DNA from: Metellina segmentata
Lineage: Eukaryota > Arthropoda > Arachnida > Araneae > Tetragnathidae
DNA length: 64,000 nucleotides
Reading direction: 5' to 3'
Assembly: GCA_947359465.1 (NCBI GenBank)
Contig: OX375882.1
Location: forward strand, 57,260,209 to 57,324,208
Position 1 is the stretch's first letter, and every line of letters begins with the position of its first letter. A program made the position numbers and the translations under genes. This document shows positions 22,509 to 32,639 of this stretch, piece by piece. The notes under the pieces were generated by a model. The model saw only the letters and a list, made by a program, of their open reading frames with translations. It did no database searches and was not told the DNA's origin.

Positions 22509-22815
22509 AGGTATATTACTTAACGTCGCACTCTAGTAAAACAACAGGCTATTGATGACGGTCCGGAATCAATCCCCCACGGGAAGGATCTGAGGATAAC
22601 ACCACGTAATTTTGAATCACGGTCAGATGACGAGGCCACATTCTGAGCTGGCACCCAATTCTCCAAACTTCCACACCACGCCAACGTGAGGACATTTGAG
22701 GCCACTACGGATTGAACGTGCACCAAACACCTTTGTACACGACGGTCTTTGGTTGGATACGAACTCGAAACCCTCTGGTTGCTAATACGATGCTCTTCAG
22801 CCTACCGCTGCCCCA
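22509..22815 (-). mobile_element. SINE-A, near full length
   Basis: Minus-strand copy with 3' end at 22509 ('aacgtcgcactctagtaaaacaac') and head at 22740-22815 ('gatacgaactcgaaaccctctggttgctaat'). All body blocks are present and in order. It lies just beyond the LINE RNase H remnant. Confidence 0.85.
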
Positions 22816-24128
22816 ACAACAATTTGAATGGGTTTTTTTTTTGTAAAAAAGGTAGTCACAAAAAGTCAAAAATAATGAACTATCTTTGAACTAATGAACC
22901 CTTCTTGTGTTTGTATGGATGAGATATCGAGTAATTAACCTTTGCGCTGTGCCGCTTAGATGTTTTCAATTCTTTAATAGAACGGCTCTTTCGTCTGCAT
23001 GTCCGACCCCTTTACCTAATTACCCAAACTGAGCGATAGACCCTTGAGTGGCATTTACGACTGACGCTTTCCTTTCATAGTATTGTGTTGCGTATCGTTT
23101 GGCGTGAGATAGATCTCACCCGAGCGACCTTCTGTCTATCCCCCGAAGCCTTCATACCTCACGGTCGACAGATTAGGAAAAGTAAAGGACCCTAACAAAG
23201 GTAGGAACCTTTATGTGATTATCTATTGTCACCAGAAGGAAATTGATCGGTCCTTTATTCCCCCCTCATCATCAAAAAATATATTTATATCTCAATGACG
23301 AGGTGTCTAATCACTATCAAAATTGGTTTGATCTTGATGGACGAGATATCTCGACAAATCTACTTGGAGGGATAAAGCAAACTAAATATGTGCAATAAAA
23401 CAACAATACAAAAGGTTAAATTAAGTATGAAAATGTATGCAACTATATTTGTTTATTTTGTACCAAATTGTATACCCTCCCCAATTGAGACTCATTGAAG
23501 AACATAAACTTCAAATGCGTTGAAATGAATTTATCCAAGAGTGTTTTAATAAGTGTATTATTAGTGAAATACAATCCACGGAAATTCCAGCCACCAATTC
23601 TAGGCCGCGTACCCATACCCAATACATGTTTGGAATAAACTGCTAAATATTGGCCAGGACCCAGATCTTCAGAGATAAATTATTCATACCGGCATACTTT
23701 TCGAAATTCGAAATCTCGCTAAACTAAAGGCAGAAAAATGCTGACAACACGAAAAAATCCAAAATTCTCCTTTGATGTTCCACGGCTCCGAAGTTCAGTA
23801 AATTTTCATTAGGTTATTCCAGTGACGGACGATAAATGAAGCAACGACGGCTGCCATCGCCGTTGCCAAAACGGGATGGGAAGTATTAAAATGGGGGTCA
23901 AATACTTAAAAATGTGCACTAAATAGAATATGAATTAAAAATTCGTAGTGAATGATGGGTTGTACCTAAATGCACAATTAATCGGTTCTGCTCAATAACA
24001 TTCTTTGGTTACCGGAAAACAGTACATTTCTCTGTATTTGCAGCTTACAGGTAACTTTCTTCTGTACCATATAAAATCTGATTTAAAAACTATAAATATT
24101 ATTTTATGAAATTTTCAATATAATATAG
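22816..24128. other. No gene identified; P fragments
   Basis: Contains two P scraps: about 22905-22950 ('atggatgagatatcgag') and about 23250-23375, where GACGAGATATCTCGAC (23340-23355) is followed by the P end 'aaatctacttggaggg'. The rest is unassigned, including a moderately GC-rich patch near 23790-23890. Confidence 0.5.
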
Positions 24129-24498
24129 TGGGCTCGCATCAGAAGGGTTGTGGGTTCTGTCCTCGACGGAGCCGGCAATTCTGATGGTTGCGAGATCGGC
24201 GCTTAGACCTGGCTAAAGACCGTCGTGTTCGCTAATGGTGGCTGGGGCACTTTAAATAGGTCGTGGTCACAAAGTCCCCCATGTTCTCATACCAAATCAA
24301 TACCTCTAGGGGTAACTGATCAGGGGGTTATCGGCCTCTGATTGGGATCTAAATTACGATACGTGTCAGTGAATGGATGTGTGAAAGGGACCTTCGTGTA
24401 AAACGGATATGTCATGTACGAAGAAGTCCAACCCTCCGGGGCAATGGCACCCCTAATTGGACCATATATGGCCCTCACGACAACAACAACATAACAAA
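24129..24498 (+). mobile_element. SINE-C with AAC tail
   Basis: The head shows 'gtgggctcgcatcagaagg' and 'ggttgtgggttctgtcc', which sit like the A and B boxes of a tRNA-derived promoter. The body ('gagccggcaattctgatgg', 'ggcactttaaataggtcg', 'aagaagtccaaccctccgg') ends in 'cgacaacaacaacataac', a trinucleotide tail. Only one copy is seen in this window. About 370 bp. Confidence 0.7.
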
Positions 24499-24545
24499 AG
24501 ATCTAATTCTAATACATTAATTTTACTTTAGGTATGGTAATTCGG

Positions 24546-24695
24546 TAATTCTCTCAATTAACATCGTATTAGAGCAACACAGCGGGCTATTGACGACGGT
24601 CCGGGATCAATCCCCTAAGGGAAACAGATCCGAGGACAACACCTCTTAATTTTGAACCACGGTCAGATGACGAGGCAACACTTGAGCTGGCATCC
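24546..24695 (-). mobile_element. SINE-A 3' fragment
   Basis: Minus-strand copy from 'ttaacatcgtattagagcaacac' to 'gaggcaacacttgagctggcatcccac'. The head is missing. It is separated from the next SINE by only about 30 bp. Confidence 0.8.
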
Positions 24696-24725
24696 CACTA
24701 TCACCATTCGGATGACAGATAGGTA

Positions 24726-25042
24726 TTTCAATTTCCATCGTACTGGAGTTACACAACGGACTATTGGCGACAGTCCAGGATCAACCCCATAAGGGAAAGA
24801 TCCGAGAACAATACCACGTAATTTTGAACCACGGTCAGATGACGAGGTAACATCTGAGCTGACGCCCCACTCTCTAAAGATCCACAATCACCCATCGTGA
24901 GTTCTTCCGGCCTTGACAGATTTAAGGTGCACCAGCCGCATCTACACCAACGCCTACAAACATCCATACACCGATCCGGATTCGAAGCAGGAACCTTCCG
25001 ATCTAGAGGCTAACCCCTTAACCACCAGACTGGTTGGTCGGA
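24726..25042 (-). mobile_element. Chimeric SINE: SINE-A body, SINE-B head
   Basis: From 24726 to about 24925 the sequence is SINE-A body. From about 24955 to 25042 the head differs: read on the minus strand it is 'ccgaccaaccagtctggtgg', 'ttaaggggttagcctctag', 'ggttcctgcttcgaatccgg', matching the heads at 41216 and 49775. The body is joined to a second kind of tRNA-like head, so heads and bodies have been exchanged. Confidence 0.7.
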
Positions 25043-25139
25043 AATTTAGGAATGAGTTATTTTTATACTGGCGGATCAATATGCCGTAAGAATGAGTGTT
25101 GAATATCGAACGGATGGTAAAACTACTTAAATTGTGCAA

Positions 25140-25240
25140 TGGTTTGATTTAGACGAGATATATCGTTATGAAGAGCTATTTTAGTTTTTTCTAGTGTAGG
25201 GACACATCGTCGAGAACCACCTGAAGGGTCTAAGTATTTC
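25140..25240. repeat. P element, partial
   Basis: Contains 'gacgagatatatcgttatg' and ends 'acatcgtcgagaaccacctgaaggg', which is a P end. Left limit uncertain. Confidence 0.5.
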
Positions 25241-25454
25241 GATAAATTTTAACTAGTGATAGGTAATGGCACAATAAGAATTACTGTCACTTTAAATCAT
25301 TACAGCTACGTTAACGGACAGTCATGAATTTTGAATTCACTATTGTTGGATCGTCTGTGTATTACAGTAGCGAACTTTATCTCAACTGATTTCAAAAATC
25401 ATCTAAAAACGTGAACTTTCATAGCCAGCAGTAATTATTACATGATTCCTGAGA

Positions 25455-25690
25455 ACGTACGTAATAGTTGGATGGGATTTAAGGTGCAAAGGGACATAGG
25501 GTAAATATGCACCTAAAATAAGACATACTGTGTCAAGGAAATGGACATACACACAAGGAAATATTTACTGACACGAATGGAAACAACACATAGGGCGGAT
25601 TCATACCTGCTCCACCTACAACTCGCACGTTGCTAGCGCAATGGGAAAACTCTCTGAGCCAGTGACTACTCCCCTTGGAACCAGAATTAT
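25455..25690 (-). mobile_element. SINE-D
   Basis: Minus-strand head at about 25610-25690: 'cactggctcagagag' and 'agcaggtatgaatccgc' in the head orientation, with 'gctagcaacgtgcgag' between, as in 39325-39610. The body shares 'catactgtgtca' and 'aaggaaatatttactgac'-like blocks. No clear target duplication read. Confidence 0.6.
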
Positions 25691-25696
25691 ACTCTT

Positions 25697-25924
25697 AACC
25701 TTCAAGTGATTTCGACGAGATATCTCGACTATCAAGATCTGACCAATTTTGGTAATGACGGTATATATCATCTTTAAAGTACTATCAATATTTTTAAGGA
25801 CGACGAGATCACGATCTGATAAATTTTATTCTAATGACAAGATATCTCGTCCATCCGGATTTCGTCAATTTTGCTAATGACGAGTTGCTTTATTATGACA
25901 ACTAATAAAACCATGAGGATTAAC
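25697..25924 (-). repeat. P element copy
   Basis: Begins 'ttaaccttcaagtgatttcgacgagatatctcgac' with a 15-of-16 palindrome at 25714-25729, contains 'gacaagatatctcgtccatc' and 'gtcaattttgctaatgacgag', and ends 'gacaactaataaaaccatgaggattaa'. Both ends start or finish at TTAA. About 228 bp. Confidence 0.7.
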
Positions 25925-26580
25925 CTAATTCATTAGGAATGGAGAATAGTCGTAGCATAGCAATCCATTCCGAAAAGGGAAAATAGTTTATATGACTCAA
26001 TAAAATTTTCGTTGTCATAAATTTATGTAAGAGAAGTAATTGACAAAATCAATGCAATGATTAATTTATTCACCTCGTTTTTATGTTACTATTTACTAAC
26101 ACTAATAGAGTCTTAAACCTCTAAGTGGTTTCGATGAGTGACCTCATTCATAAGGAATGGAGAATAGTCGTAGCATAGCAATCCATTCCGAAAAAGGAAA
26201 ATAGTTTATATGACTCAATAAAAAAATTTTTGTCATAAATTTATGCAAGTGAAGTAATTAACAAAATCAATGCAATGATTAATTTATTCACCTCTTTTTT
26301 ATGTTACTATTTACTAACACTAATAGAGTCTTAAACCTCTAAGTGGTTTCGATGAGTGATCTCATTCATAAGGAATGGAGAATAGTCATAGCACAGCAAT
26401 CCATTCCAATAAGGGAAAATAGTTTACTGTATATATGACTCAATAAAATAAAAAAATTGTGTCATTACTTTATGCAAGAAAAGTAATTGACAAACTCAAT
26501 GCTATAATTAATTTATTCACCTCGTTTTTAATTTATTTTTTACGAACACAAATAGAGTATTAAATTTCTTAAGTCGTTTC
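25925..26580 (-). repeat. 218-bp tandem repeat, three units
   Basis: The mark GGAATGGAG falls at 25936, 26154 and 26372, exactly 218 bases apart each time. Each unit ends 'aacctctaagtggtttcgatgag', which is the P-element end sequence. Units 1 and 2 are very alike; unit 3 is more diverged. A single inverted copy lies at 1517-1710, so tandem expansion is specific to this locus. Confidence 0.9.
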
Positions 26581-26752
26581 GATGAGGTATTACGGCCTGA
26601 AAAATTGCTGATTTTTTTATGATAACTAGATCAAGATATGTAGATTTTTCTTCTAAAGACGACATATCTCGTCCTTCAATATCTGGTCAGTTTTGCTAAT
26701 GACGAGCTACTTCATCAAGACAACCAATAGAACCAGAAGGATTAACCTCCAA
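26581..26752 (-). repeat. P element copy
   Basis: Reads 'tgatttttttatgataactagatcaag', 'gacatatctcgtccttcaatatctgg', 'cagttttgctaatgacgagctac', then 'gacaaccaatagaaccagaagg'. It is the inverse of 1201-1516 without the SINE of 1329-1445, and is contiguous with the shared SINE to its right. Confidence 0.75.
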
Positions 26753-26761
26753 TCTTAAAAC

Positions 26762-26877
26762 GTCCTACTGAACGTGGTTCAAAATTACTTGATGTTGTCC
26801 TTGGGGATTGATCCCGGACCGTCGCCAATAACCCGCTGAGTTCCTCCATTGTGACGCTTATTAAAATACCTACCTAC
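26762..26877 (+). mobile_element. SINE-A fragment shared with the 1.1-kb locus
   Basis: Plus-strand SINE-A 3' fragment lying between two copies of AATCTTAAAAC (26751-26761 and 26878-26888). Orientation relative to the host repeat, breakpoints and the internal deletion (tccttggggattgatcc) match 1082-1187. It was therefore copied along with the host repeat rather than inserted twice. Confidence 0.8.
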
Positions 26878-27110
26878 GAATCTTAAAACTCAAATTCACC
26901 AGTTAAATCACTGTTTGAATGAAATTGTTCAAAATTCTCGGAAATAGATTTAAACAAAGTTACGTTCATGTTCACAAACATATTTTAAAACTACTTGAAT
27001 GGTTTTAAATACATTTTATGCTACTAAATGTTACTTTATTCGGAACTAATGGGTTACGCATCATGTTTTAGTTTGTATACAATAGAATCAGAAGAAATAT
27101 CTTTTCAGTT
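26878..27110 (-). repeat. AT-rich module, inverted copy
   Basis: Reverse complement of 640-1068: 'ttattcggaactaatgggttacgca', 'catgttcacaaacatattttaaaac' and 'caatagaatcagaag'. It has no SINE at the site corresponding to 844-936. Confidence 0.75.
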
Positions 27111-28514
27111 TTGCTAATGACGAAGATACCTTGTCGTGACATCCACCAGAGGGTTAACAACCTCCTTTCAGTTATAAATTTTGCTACTTTATTCATTCAT
27201 TATAAGAAAATGTGGTCTGTATACTTTAGTAAAGCGTATTATTTTGATAAAGTATCTAGATTTCGTGACTACATTAATGGCGATAAAATTCAATTGTGAT
27301 ATTTATATTTAAAAAATTGCATTATATATTCACAGCTACATATGAATTTACACTCAGCGAATTCGAAACCGATAACTTGCTTGATCATAATGTGAAATTT
27401 CCGCTTCATATAATACAGAACAGATCAATTTATCACAGGGCTAGCATAAATATTCAGTCTACCATCAAGTCGATATTTTTTTCTCCCGAAACTCCCACCC
27501 ACAACCAGCGAAGAATCACAGTCCCTCAAAATAACCCGTCCAACAAACACATAAATGCAATCTGAGGGAAGTAAATTTAAGCTTGCGTTCAACTAACCAG
27601 AAACGTGTTGATAGTGAAAAGTGAAATCTTCTTACTCCCCCCCCCCCCTTCCTTTCAGCGCCACAATAATTTCATCAAGCCCAGAATCACGAAGCTGTAC
27701 ATCATGTTCATTTACATGCAAGGCGACAGCTGTGTTTTTGCGAACTTCAACTAGGTGGCGCTGCTCGCCGAGGCTTGTTTTATGCATCTTTCTCCCAGGA
27801 ACTCGGAAATTACGCATGCAAAGGTTGGAGCAGATGCATATATATGCATTATGCATAGATACACAGGAAACTTGTAAGAAGAATGAAAAAAGCATTTAGA
27901 ATGTCATACATATTCTTTATTTTTCTTGGGAAAAGTCGTTAATTAAAATATGTAAGACGAAAACAAAAGATAGTATTTTATATTAGGTTAAAAATAAAGA
28001 AAAATAATTTTTTTCTTTTTTTTTTTGTTATTCAAAGTAGGCGCAATAAGTTTTAGAGAAAAATTTAAATCACAAGCAGGAGATGTAAAAAGAATATTAA
28101 TAAAAAAAAATTCGAAATTGCCTTTTTTAGCCGAAGAAGAAAGCTTTTCACGGATGGCAACACGGGAAATGGTCTCATAGCATGAAATCTTTAAATAAAC
28201 GACTTCATAAGCTTTTAGAATTATGTTTTTTCCCCTTCCTTCACGAGAATATTTTCTTCCGCATAATGCTTTGATACTTAAGTTCACATTTTTAAATAAC
28301 ACCCGCCTCAGTTTTCATTTTTACTCGCGTTAATGAGTTAGGTTTAAATTAACTCACGGAAGAGAAAAAAAATAAAGATGGCGCAGGGCAAGAGGAGAAG
28401 GAGGAGACAAATAGGAAGTTTTATTTTGGCAGAAAAAACAAGGATTAGGGCAGAACTTTGTCGTGGAATATTACTCCTTTCAACGGGGAAATGAATCTAT
28501 GTAATTACACTAAG
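27111..28514. other. No gene identified
   Basis: The first ~55 bases are a P scrap ('tttgctaatgacgaagatacc', 'gtgacatccaccagagggttaa'). Overlapping frames at 27296-27899, plus and minus, of 87-92 codons have no domain I can name. A poly-C run lies at about 27638-27648. About 27640-27830 is the least AT-rich part. Confidence 0.4.
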
Positions 28515-29262
28515 CTCCAGCGGGGAACATTGCACGAATTGGGGCTCTAATCACAGATAATTTAGAAAAATGCAATATTAGAAAGATAAATTTCGCGGCT
28601 TTCGTTAGTCTATATGGAAAGTTAAAAATTCCGAGGAGTCCAATACATTTTTAGTTTTAGGAAAACCTTCGTTTCAACGAGCCGCAGTAACCCAGTTAAA
28701 AGAGCAACGAATTACAAACCGAAGAGTAGCAAGTTCGAAAAGTCAGTACGTTCCAGTCAAAGTACGTCATGTACACGTTAACTGGTACACGTTGGCGTGG
28801 TGTGGAATTTTGGAGATTGGTTCAGGTTGCGATATAGTCATACGACTGTGGTTCAAAATTACGAGGCGTTGTTTATGGATATTTCCCTTCGGATCTGATA
28901 CCGAACCGTCACCAATAGACCGTTGTGTTGGACCAGTGCGACGTGAAATACCTACCTACCTGTTTCAACTGCATTTCAACAACTTACAAGTGCAACACAG
29001 AAACTCAAAATTTTCTTTTCCAAGCTAGAATGTGGAGATGCGTAGATGGGGTAATTTGGGTCTTAGGGAGCAGTGTTAAAAAATGCTCAAGCTACGCCAA
29101 GCGCAAGATAAATTATTAAAAGAAATATAAGTAACAAAAGTTAGTAGGAAATTAGACTAACCTCCGGCGAAAACCATTGCGCGAATTGAGGCGCTTAACG
29201 TAGATAATTTAGGAAAGAAGATATTAGAAAGATAAATTTCACGATTTCGTTTATTTCGTCAA
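28515..29262 (+). repeat. ~100-bp direct repeat flanking a SINE
   Basis: About 28515-28612 and 29158-29262 are direct repeats sharing 'attg.gcgaattg.gg', 'agataatttag.aaa' and 'atattagaaagataaatttc'. Between them lies a SINE-A copy at 28676-28968. The pair may be pieces of one larger unnamed repeat. Confidence 0.5.
28676..28968 (+). mobile_element. SINE-A, near full length, diverged
   Basis: Head 'gcagtaacccagttaaaagagcaacg' and 'tagcaagttcgaaaagtc'; body 'cacgttggcgtggtgtgg', 'cgactgtggttcaaaattacg', 'atagaccgttgtgttgg' and the 3' end 'aaatacctacctacc'. A short deletion removes part of the segment after the head. Confidence 0.75.
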
Positions 29263-29375
29263 CTGAAAAGTGAAACACAGTCAAAATTCAAGAAAAATGC
29301 GAAACACGCAGTCGATATTTCGTATTCTCAGTTTTCTAGATAAGAAAGTGGTTATTGGTATTAAGACAATTAGGG

Positions 29376-29450
29376 TTTTATGGCGCAAGGTTCAAAAACA
29401 GACACGTTGCATCAAGTGCAAGATAAATTAGTAATAAAATAGATTTATGA
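29376..29450. mobile_element. SINE-D-like fragment
   Basis: 'gggttttatggcgcaaggttc' and 'gcatcaagtgcaagataaatta' resemble one end of SINE-D. A shorter relative ('gccaagcgcaagataaatta') occurs at about 29096-29115. Confidence 0.4.
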
Positions 29451-29489
29451 GTGAGAGTCAGACTTCGCACTTTATAAGCAGAATGGGAT

Positions 29490-29757
29490 ATTGGCAAGCT
29501 TAGGATTAATCCCGAAGGCAAGATTTGAGGACAGCACTTCGTAATTTTGAACCACGGTCAGATGACGAAGTCAACACCTGAGCTGGTACACTACTCTCCA
29601 AACTTCCACACCACGCCAACGAGGGGACATTTAGAGTCACGACAGATTAAACGTGTAAAAGTCACCACGTACACAAGGGTCTTTGTTAGGATCTAGTTTC
29701 GAACTCATAGCCTTCCGGTTGTTACTCCGCAACTCTATCAACTAGGCTACCATGACC
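29490..29757 (-). mobile_element. SINE-A, 3' end missing
   Basis: Minus-strand copy with head at about 29690-29757 ('gaactcatagccttccggttg', 'caactaggctacc'). The body is intact down to 'ggattaatcccgaagg', but the last part before the usual 3' end is lost. Confidence 0.8.
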
Positions 29758-29794
29758 TGAAAGCTTAAAAAAGAGTTAAAGTTATTTCATTTTT

Positions 29795-30345
29795 CCGAAC
29801 GACACCGGAGTCGAATAAAATCCGACTACTTGTTTGGGAGTGTTCGTGGTATGGCATGGGACCATTGCACGTTGTTCCTGGTCAATTGAACACCGACGCC
29901 TACATGAACATTTTGAAAAGGTCAATCAGGTTCTTCCTACGCTCTGGCAATTTTAGGGAATGGACGAATGTTACTCCCGGGACGACAACGCTGCATGTCA
30001 TGTTGAAGCCTCTGTCAAGAAGTGGTATCGATATATGGATGTAAAACATCTTCCCTGGGCTGCTCAGAGTCCCGATCTAAACCACATAGATTATTTGTGG
30101 GACGAGTTAGAGCGACGCTTATGGACCAGTGAGTCACGTCCGAAATCTACAGCTGAGCTGGCGACATTCTTGCAGCAGGCATGGACACAAATACCAGAAG
30201 CTAAGTATCAAACCTTGTTGAAAGTATGCCCAGAAGGGTTGCTAGTGTAATTGCAGCACGTGGGGGACCATCCCCTATTAAAGCATGTAATATTTTCCTT
30301 ATACCATCACATCTTGCTGGCCTGTCTATTATTATATGATAGTGT
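29795..30345 (+). pseudogene. Tc1-like element, deletion derivative, left end decayed
   Basis: Codes for the same transposase C-terminal half as 21310-21739: MGPLHVVPGQLNTDAYMNIL, then a frame change, RDDNAACHVEASVKKWYRYM, LPWAAQSPDLNHIDYLWDEL, STAELATFLQQAWTQIP. It begins just after a 'ccggagtcgaataaaatccg' segment that in 42457-43026 lies right next to the terminal repeat, so the DNA-binding N-terminal half was already absent before insertion. The right end 'tattattatatgatagtgta' is a decayed terminal repeat. Not functional. Confidence 0.8.
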
Positions 30346-30365
30346 ATGTATATGTGTATATACTA

Positions 30366-30378
30366 TCACACACACGCA

Positions 30379-30411
<33 letters not shown>
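30366..30411. repeat. (CA)n(GA)n microsatellite
   Basis: Runs of CA interrupted by GCAA, then about nine GA units. Confidence 0.95.
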
Positions 30412-31635
30412 TAGATTACAACTATAAAATAACGTAAATTTACGAAACAAAAAATTGTGATGCATATAAAGCGATAATTCTGTCAATATTTCTACAAATT
30501 GAATGGTGCAGTTGTATGAATTGGTGGAGGAAAAATACTATCAGATTTTATTTCAGATTGAATAAATAGGTAAAACGAAAAATAACGTCAAAATGATACA
30601 TATAAATAAATAGAATGATTGGAGAAAATATATGTGTATAAAAAAGAAAAATTCATAAATATGAATGAAATTGTTACATAGACTAAAAAGAATACTTATA
30701 GGGTATAAATTACTAAAGTAAAACTTCTTTAGAGAACGGTAAGATGGATTTACAACACCGATTCAGAATAAAATGTATTTCAACGCATATTTTAGGAAAG
30801 CATCTTGAAGCTGTTTGAAGCTTGATATAATTTTCCGCAGTCTAAATTTAATATTATGCAGTATTTTCGAAGAATGAGAAGTACACGCATTTCTGGAAAA
30901 ATGTCATATGAAAACATCTAGCTTTAAACAACCGAAAGTGTATGTAGTAGTATGTATTTATGAAGTAAAATTTTAATCTGTAATAAGATTTCTCTTTAAG
31001 TAGTACACATACAGGTGAACAGAACAGACTTCAGACGAAACCCGAATGTTAGAAAGTGTAATACCAATTCCTAAATGTAGCCTTGTGGATATAAATATAA
31101 TTAGAGTTGATTCGTTTGCAGGTACAAACATTTTGTGGTATATATTTATGGAATTGGGATTTCATGGAAACGGGAATGGATTTTTCTCTCATGTTTCAAG
31201 AGGAAAAACAAAACTAAGGGAAAAGCTTTTTATGTATCCTCTAAATCACTTCACTAAGGAATGCTAATAAAAGTACTGCAGCAAATGATATAAAAATAAA
31301 ATTTTCCTAAAGCGTTACCACGCAATATGTATCAGATAATATCTTGTGGGTATAAACTTGTTTTCATCTCCTTAAAAATTATAGAAAAAAAAATGTCGGC
31401 AAGGATTTCAAAGCGAGTATTGAAGTCAGACTTTGATAAATAAAGTTTCGAGTAAGAAACTTTCAAGTTAATTTCTGGTACCTCCTGTTAACGACATGCG
31501 TAAGCAGCTTATTAACCATAACTTAAACCTGCTGAGAAATCCAAGATTTCTTGGAGTGTGGCTTTTGCATAAAATTTAATAAGTAGGCATTTTAAATAAT
31601 ATAGCACTGAAGCAACACAGCGGGCCCTTGGTATA
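30412..31635. other. No gene identified
   Basis: AT-rich. A 73-codon frame at 31046-31267 has no recognisable motif. About 31598-31634 is a SINE-A 3' scrap ('gaagcaacacagcgggcc'). Confidence 0.4.
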
Positions 31636-31680
31636 CTAACGACGAGATATCTCGTCAAGTTAACTGCTAAGAGGGTTATG
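31636..31680. repeat. P fragment with perfect palindrome
   Basis: GACGAGATATCTCGTC at 31641-31656 followed by 'aagttaactgctaagagggtta', the P end. It directly follows the SINE-A scrap. Confidence 0.6.
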
Positions 31681-31967
31681 TGCTGTAATTTCAGTAAAAA
31701 AACGTTGTAGTTTCAAGTTTTTGTAAAAATTATTCGTTTTGTTTTTTGTACTCTGAATTTTTACAATATGGAGGCTTTTTGCAAAAGGAAATTATTTTAA
31801 TACGATTATTTACGTTTTTATTTTTATAAAAAAAAACCAGAACATTTTTGCCCAAATGATATATTCAGTTTTATAGTTCTTAGAATATATAGATTATAAT
31901 TACTTTCGAATAATACAACGTAACACATTTCTTTCAGAATTTTCTCTCTTTACATATAAATCAAGTA

Positions 31968-32555
31968 CACTCAAACCTGTTTTTGTGCGATCTTTTTTTG
32001 TGCGGTATATGAAAAAAATTTATTCAGTACTATATCTCCTTACAGTCCTTTCAAAATTTTAATCAAATTAGAACATAATTGACAAAGTTATTATTAAAAG
32101 AATACTTAAATGAAAAAAGTAATATGTTCTTAGATTGCTTTACCAATACTGCTGAAAAGGCAATTTTCTTTCCTAAAATTATTTGTTTTTTATGGAATTT
32201 CAGCTCTGATACTTCATTTATTTCGAGTCTAATTTTTGTTCTTTGCGCAATGTAAACGATTTCCGAATATTTGGGACAGATGATATTTTTTAAAGAACGG
32301 GAATAAAACCGAAAACTCGTGTTTCTTTCGCTCTGAATTAATTTTGCATTTCTAAATCTTTTGCACTTTAAGGTTTTGAGTTATTTTCTACGTGAGACTT
32401 TTTTATGCGGTTCCTATTCACAGCACAAAAAAAAATACTTTTTAAATGTGTCGCGAAAAATATTTTTTTTAGCACTCGTGAAGTTTTGGAAGATTTTTTA
32501 TTATGCGTTTTCTCTTATGCGGTCCCTATTTACCGCACACAAACAGGTTTGAGTG
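31968..32555. mobile_element. 588-bp MITE with TA target site
   Basis: The left end CACTCAAACCTGTTTTTGTG and right end (complement) CACTCAAACCTGTTTGTGTG are terminal inverted repeats of about 23 bp, flanked by TA at 31966-31967 and 32556-32557. Just inside both ends 'tgcggt' motifs recur ('gtgcggtatatg'; 'atgcggttcc', 'atgcggtccc'). TA duplication places it in the Tc1/mariner/pogo superfamily. The recurring end motif looks pogo/Tigger-like, which is inference. The 63-codon frame inside is not a transposase. Confidence 0.8.
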
Positions 32556-32639
32556 TATAATTACCTTCTAAGACAAAAATAAAATTGCACCTGGAAAGAG
32601 TAGACCAGTATAAAGTAAATTTGGTGGAGTGGTACAACT

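Noticed and set aside
27621..27899. Overlapping 92-codon plus and 87-codon minus frames
   Set aside because: A few residues on the minus strand (ALHVNEHDVQL) faintly recall Penelope-type retroelement proteins, but the match is too short and no neighbouring domain exists.
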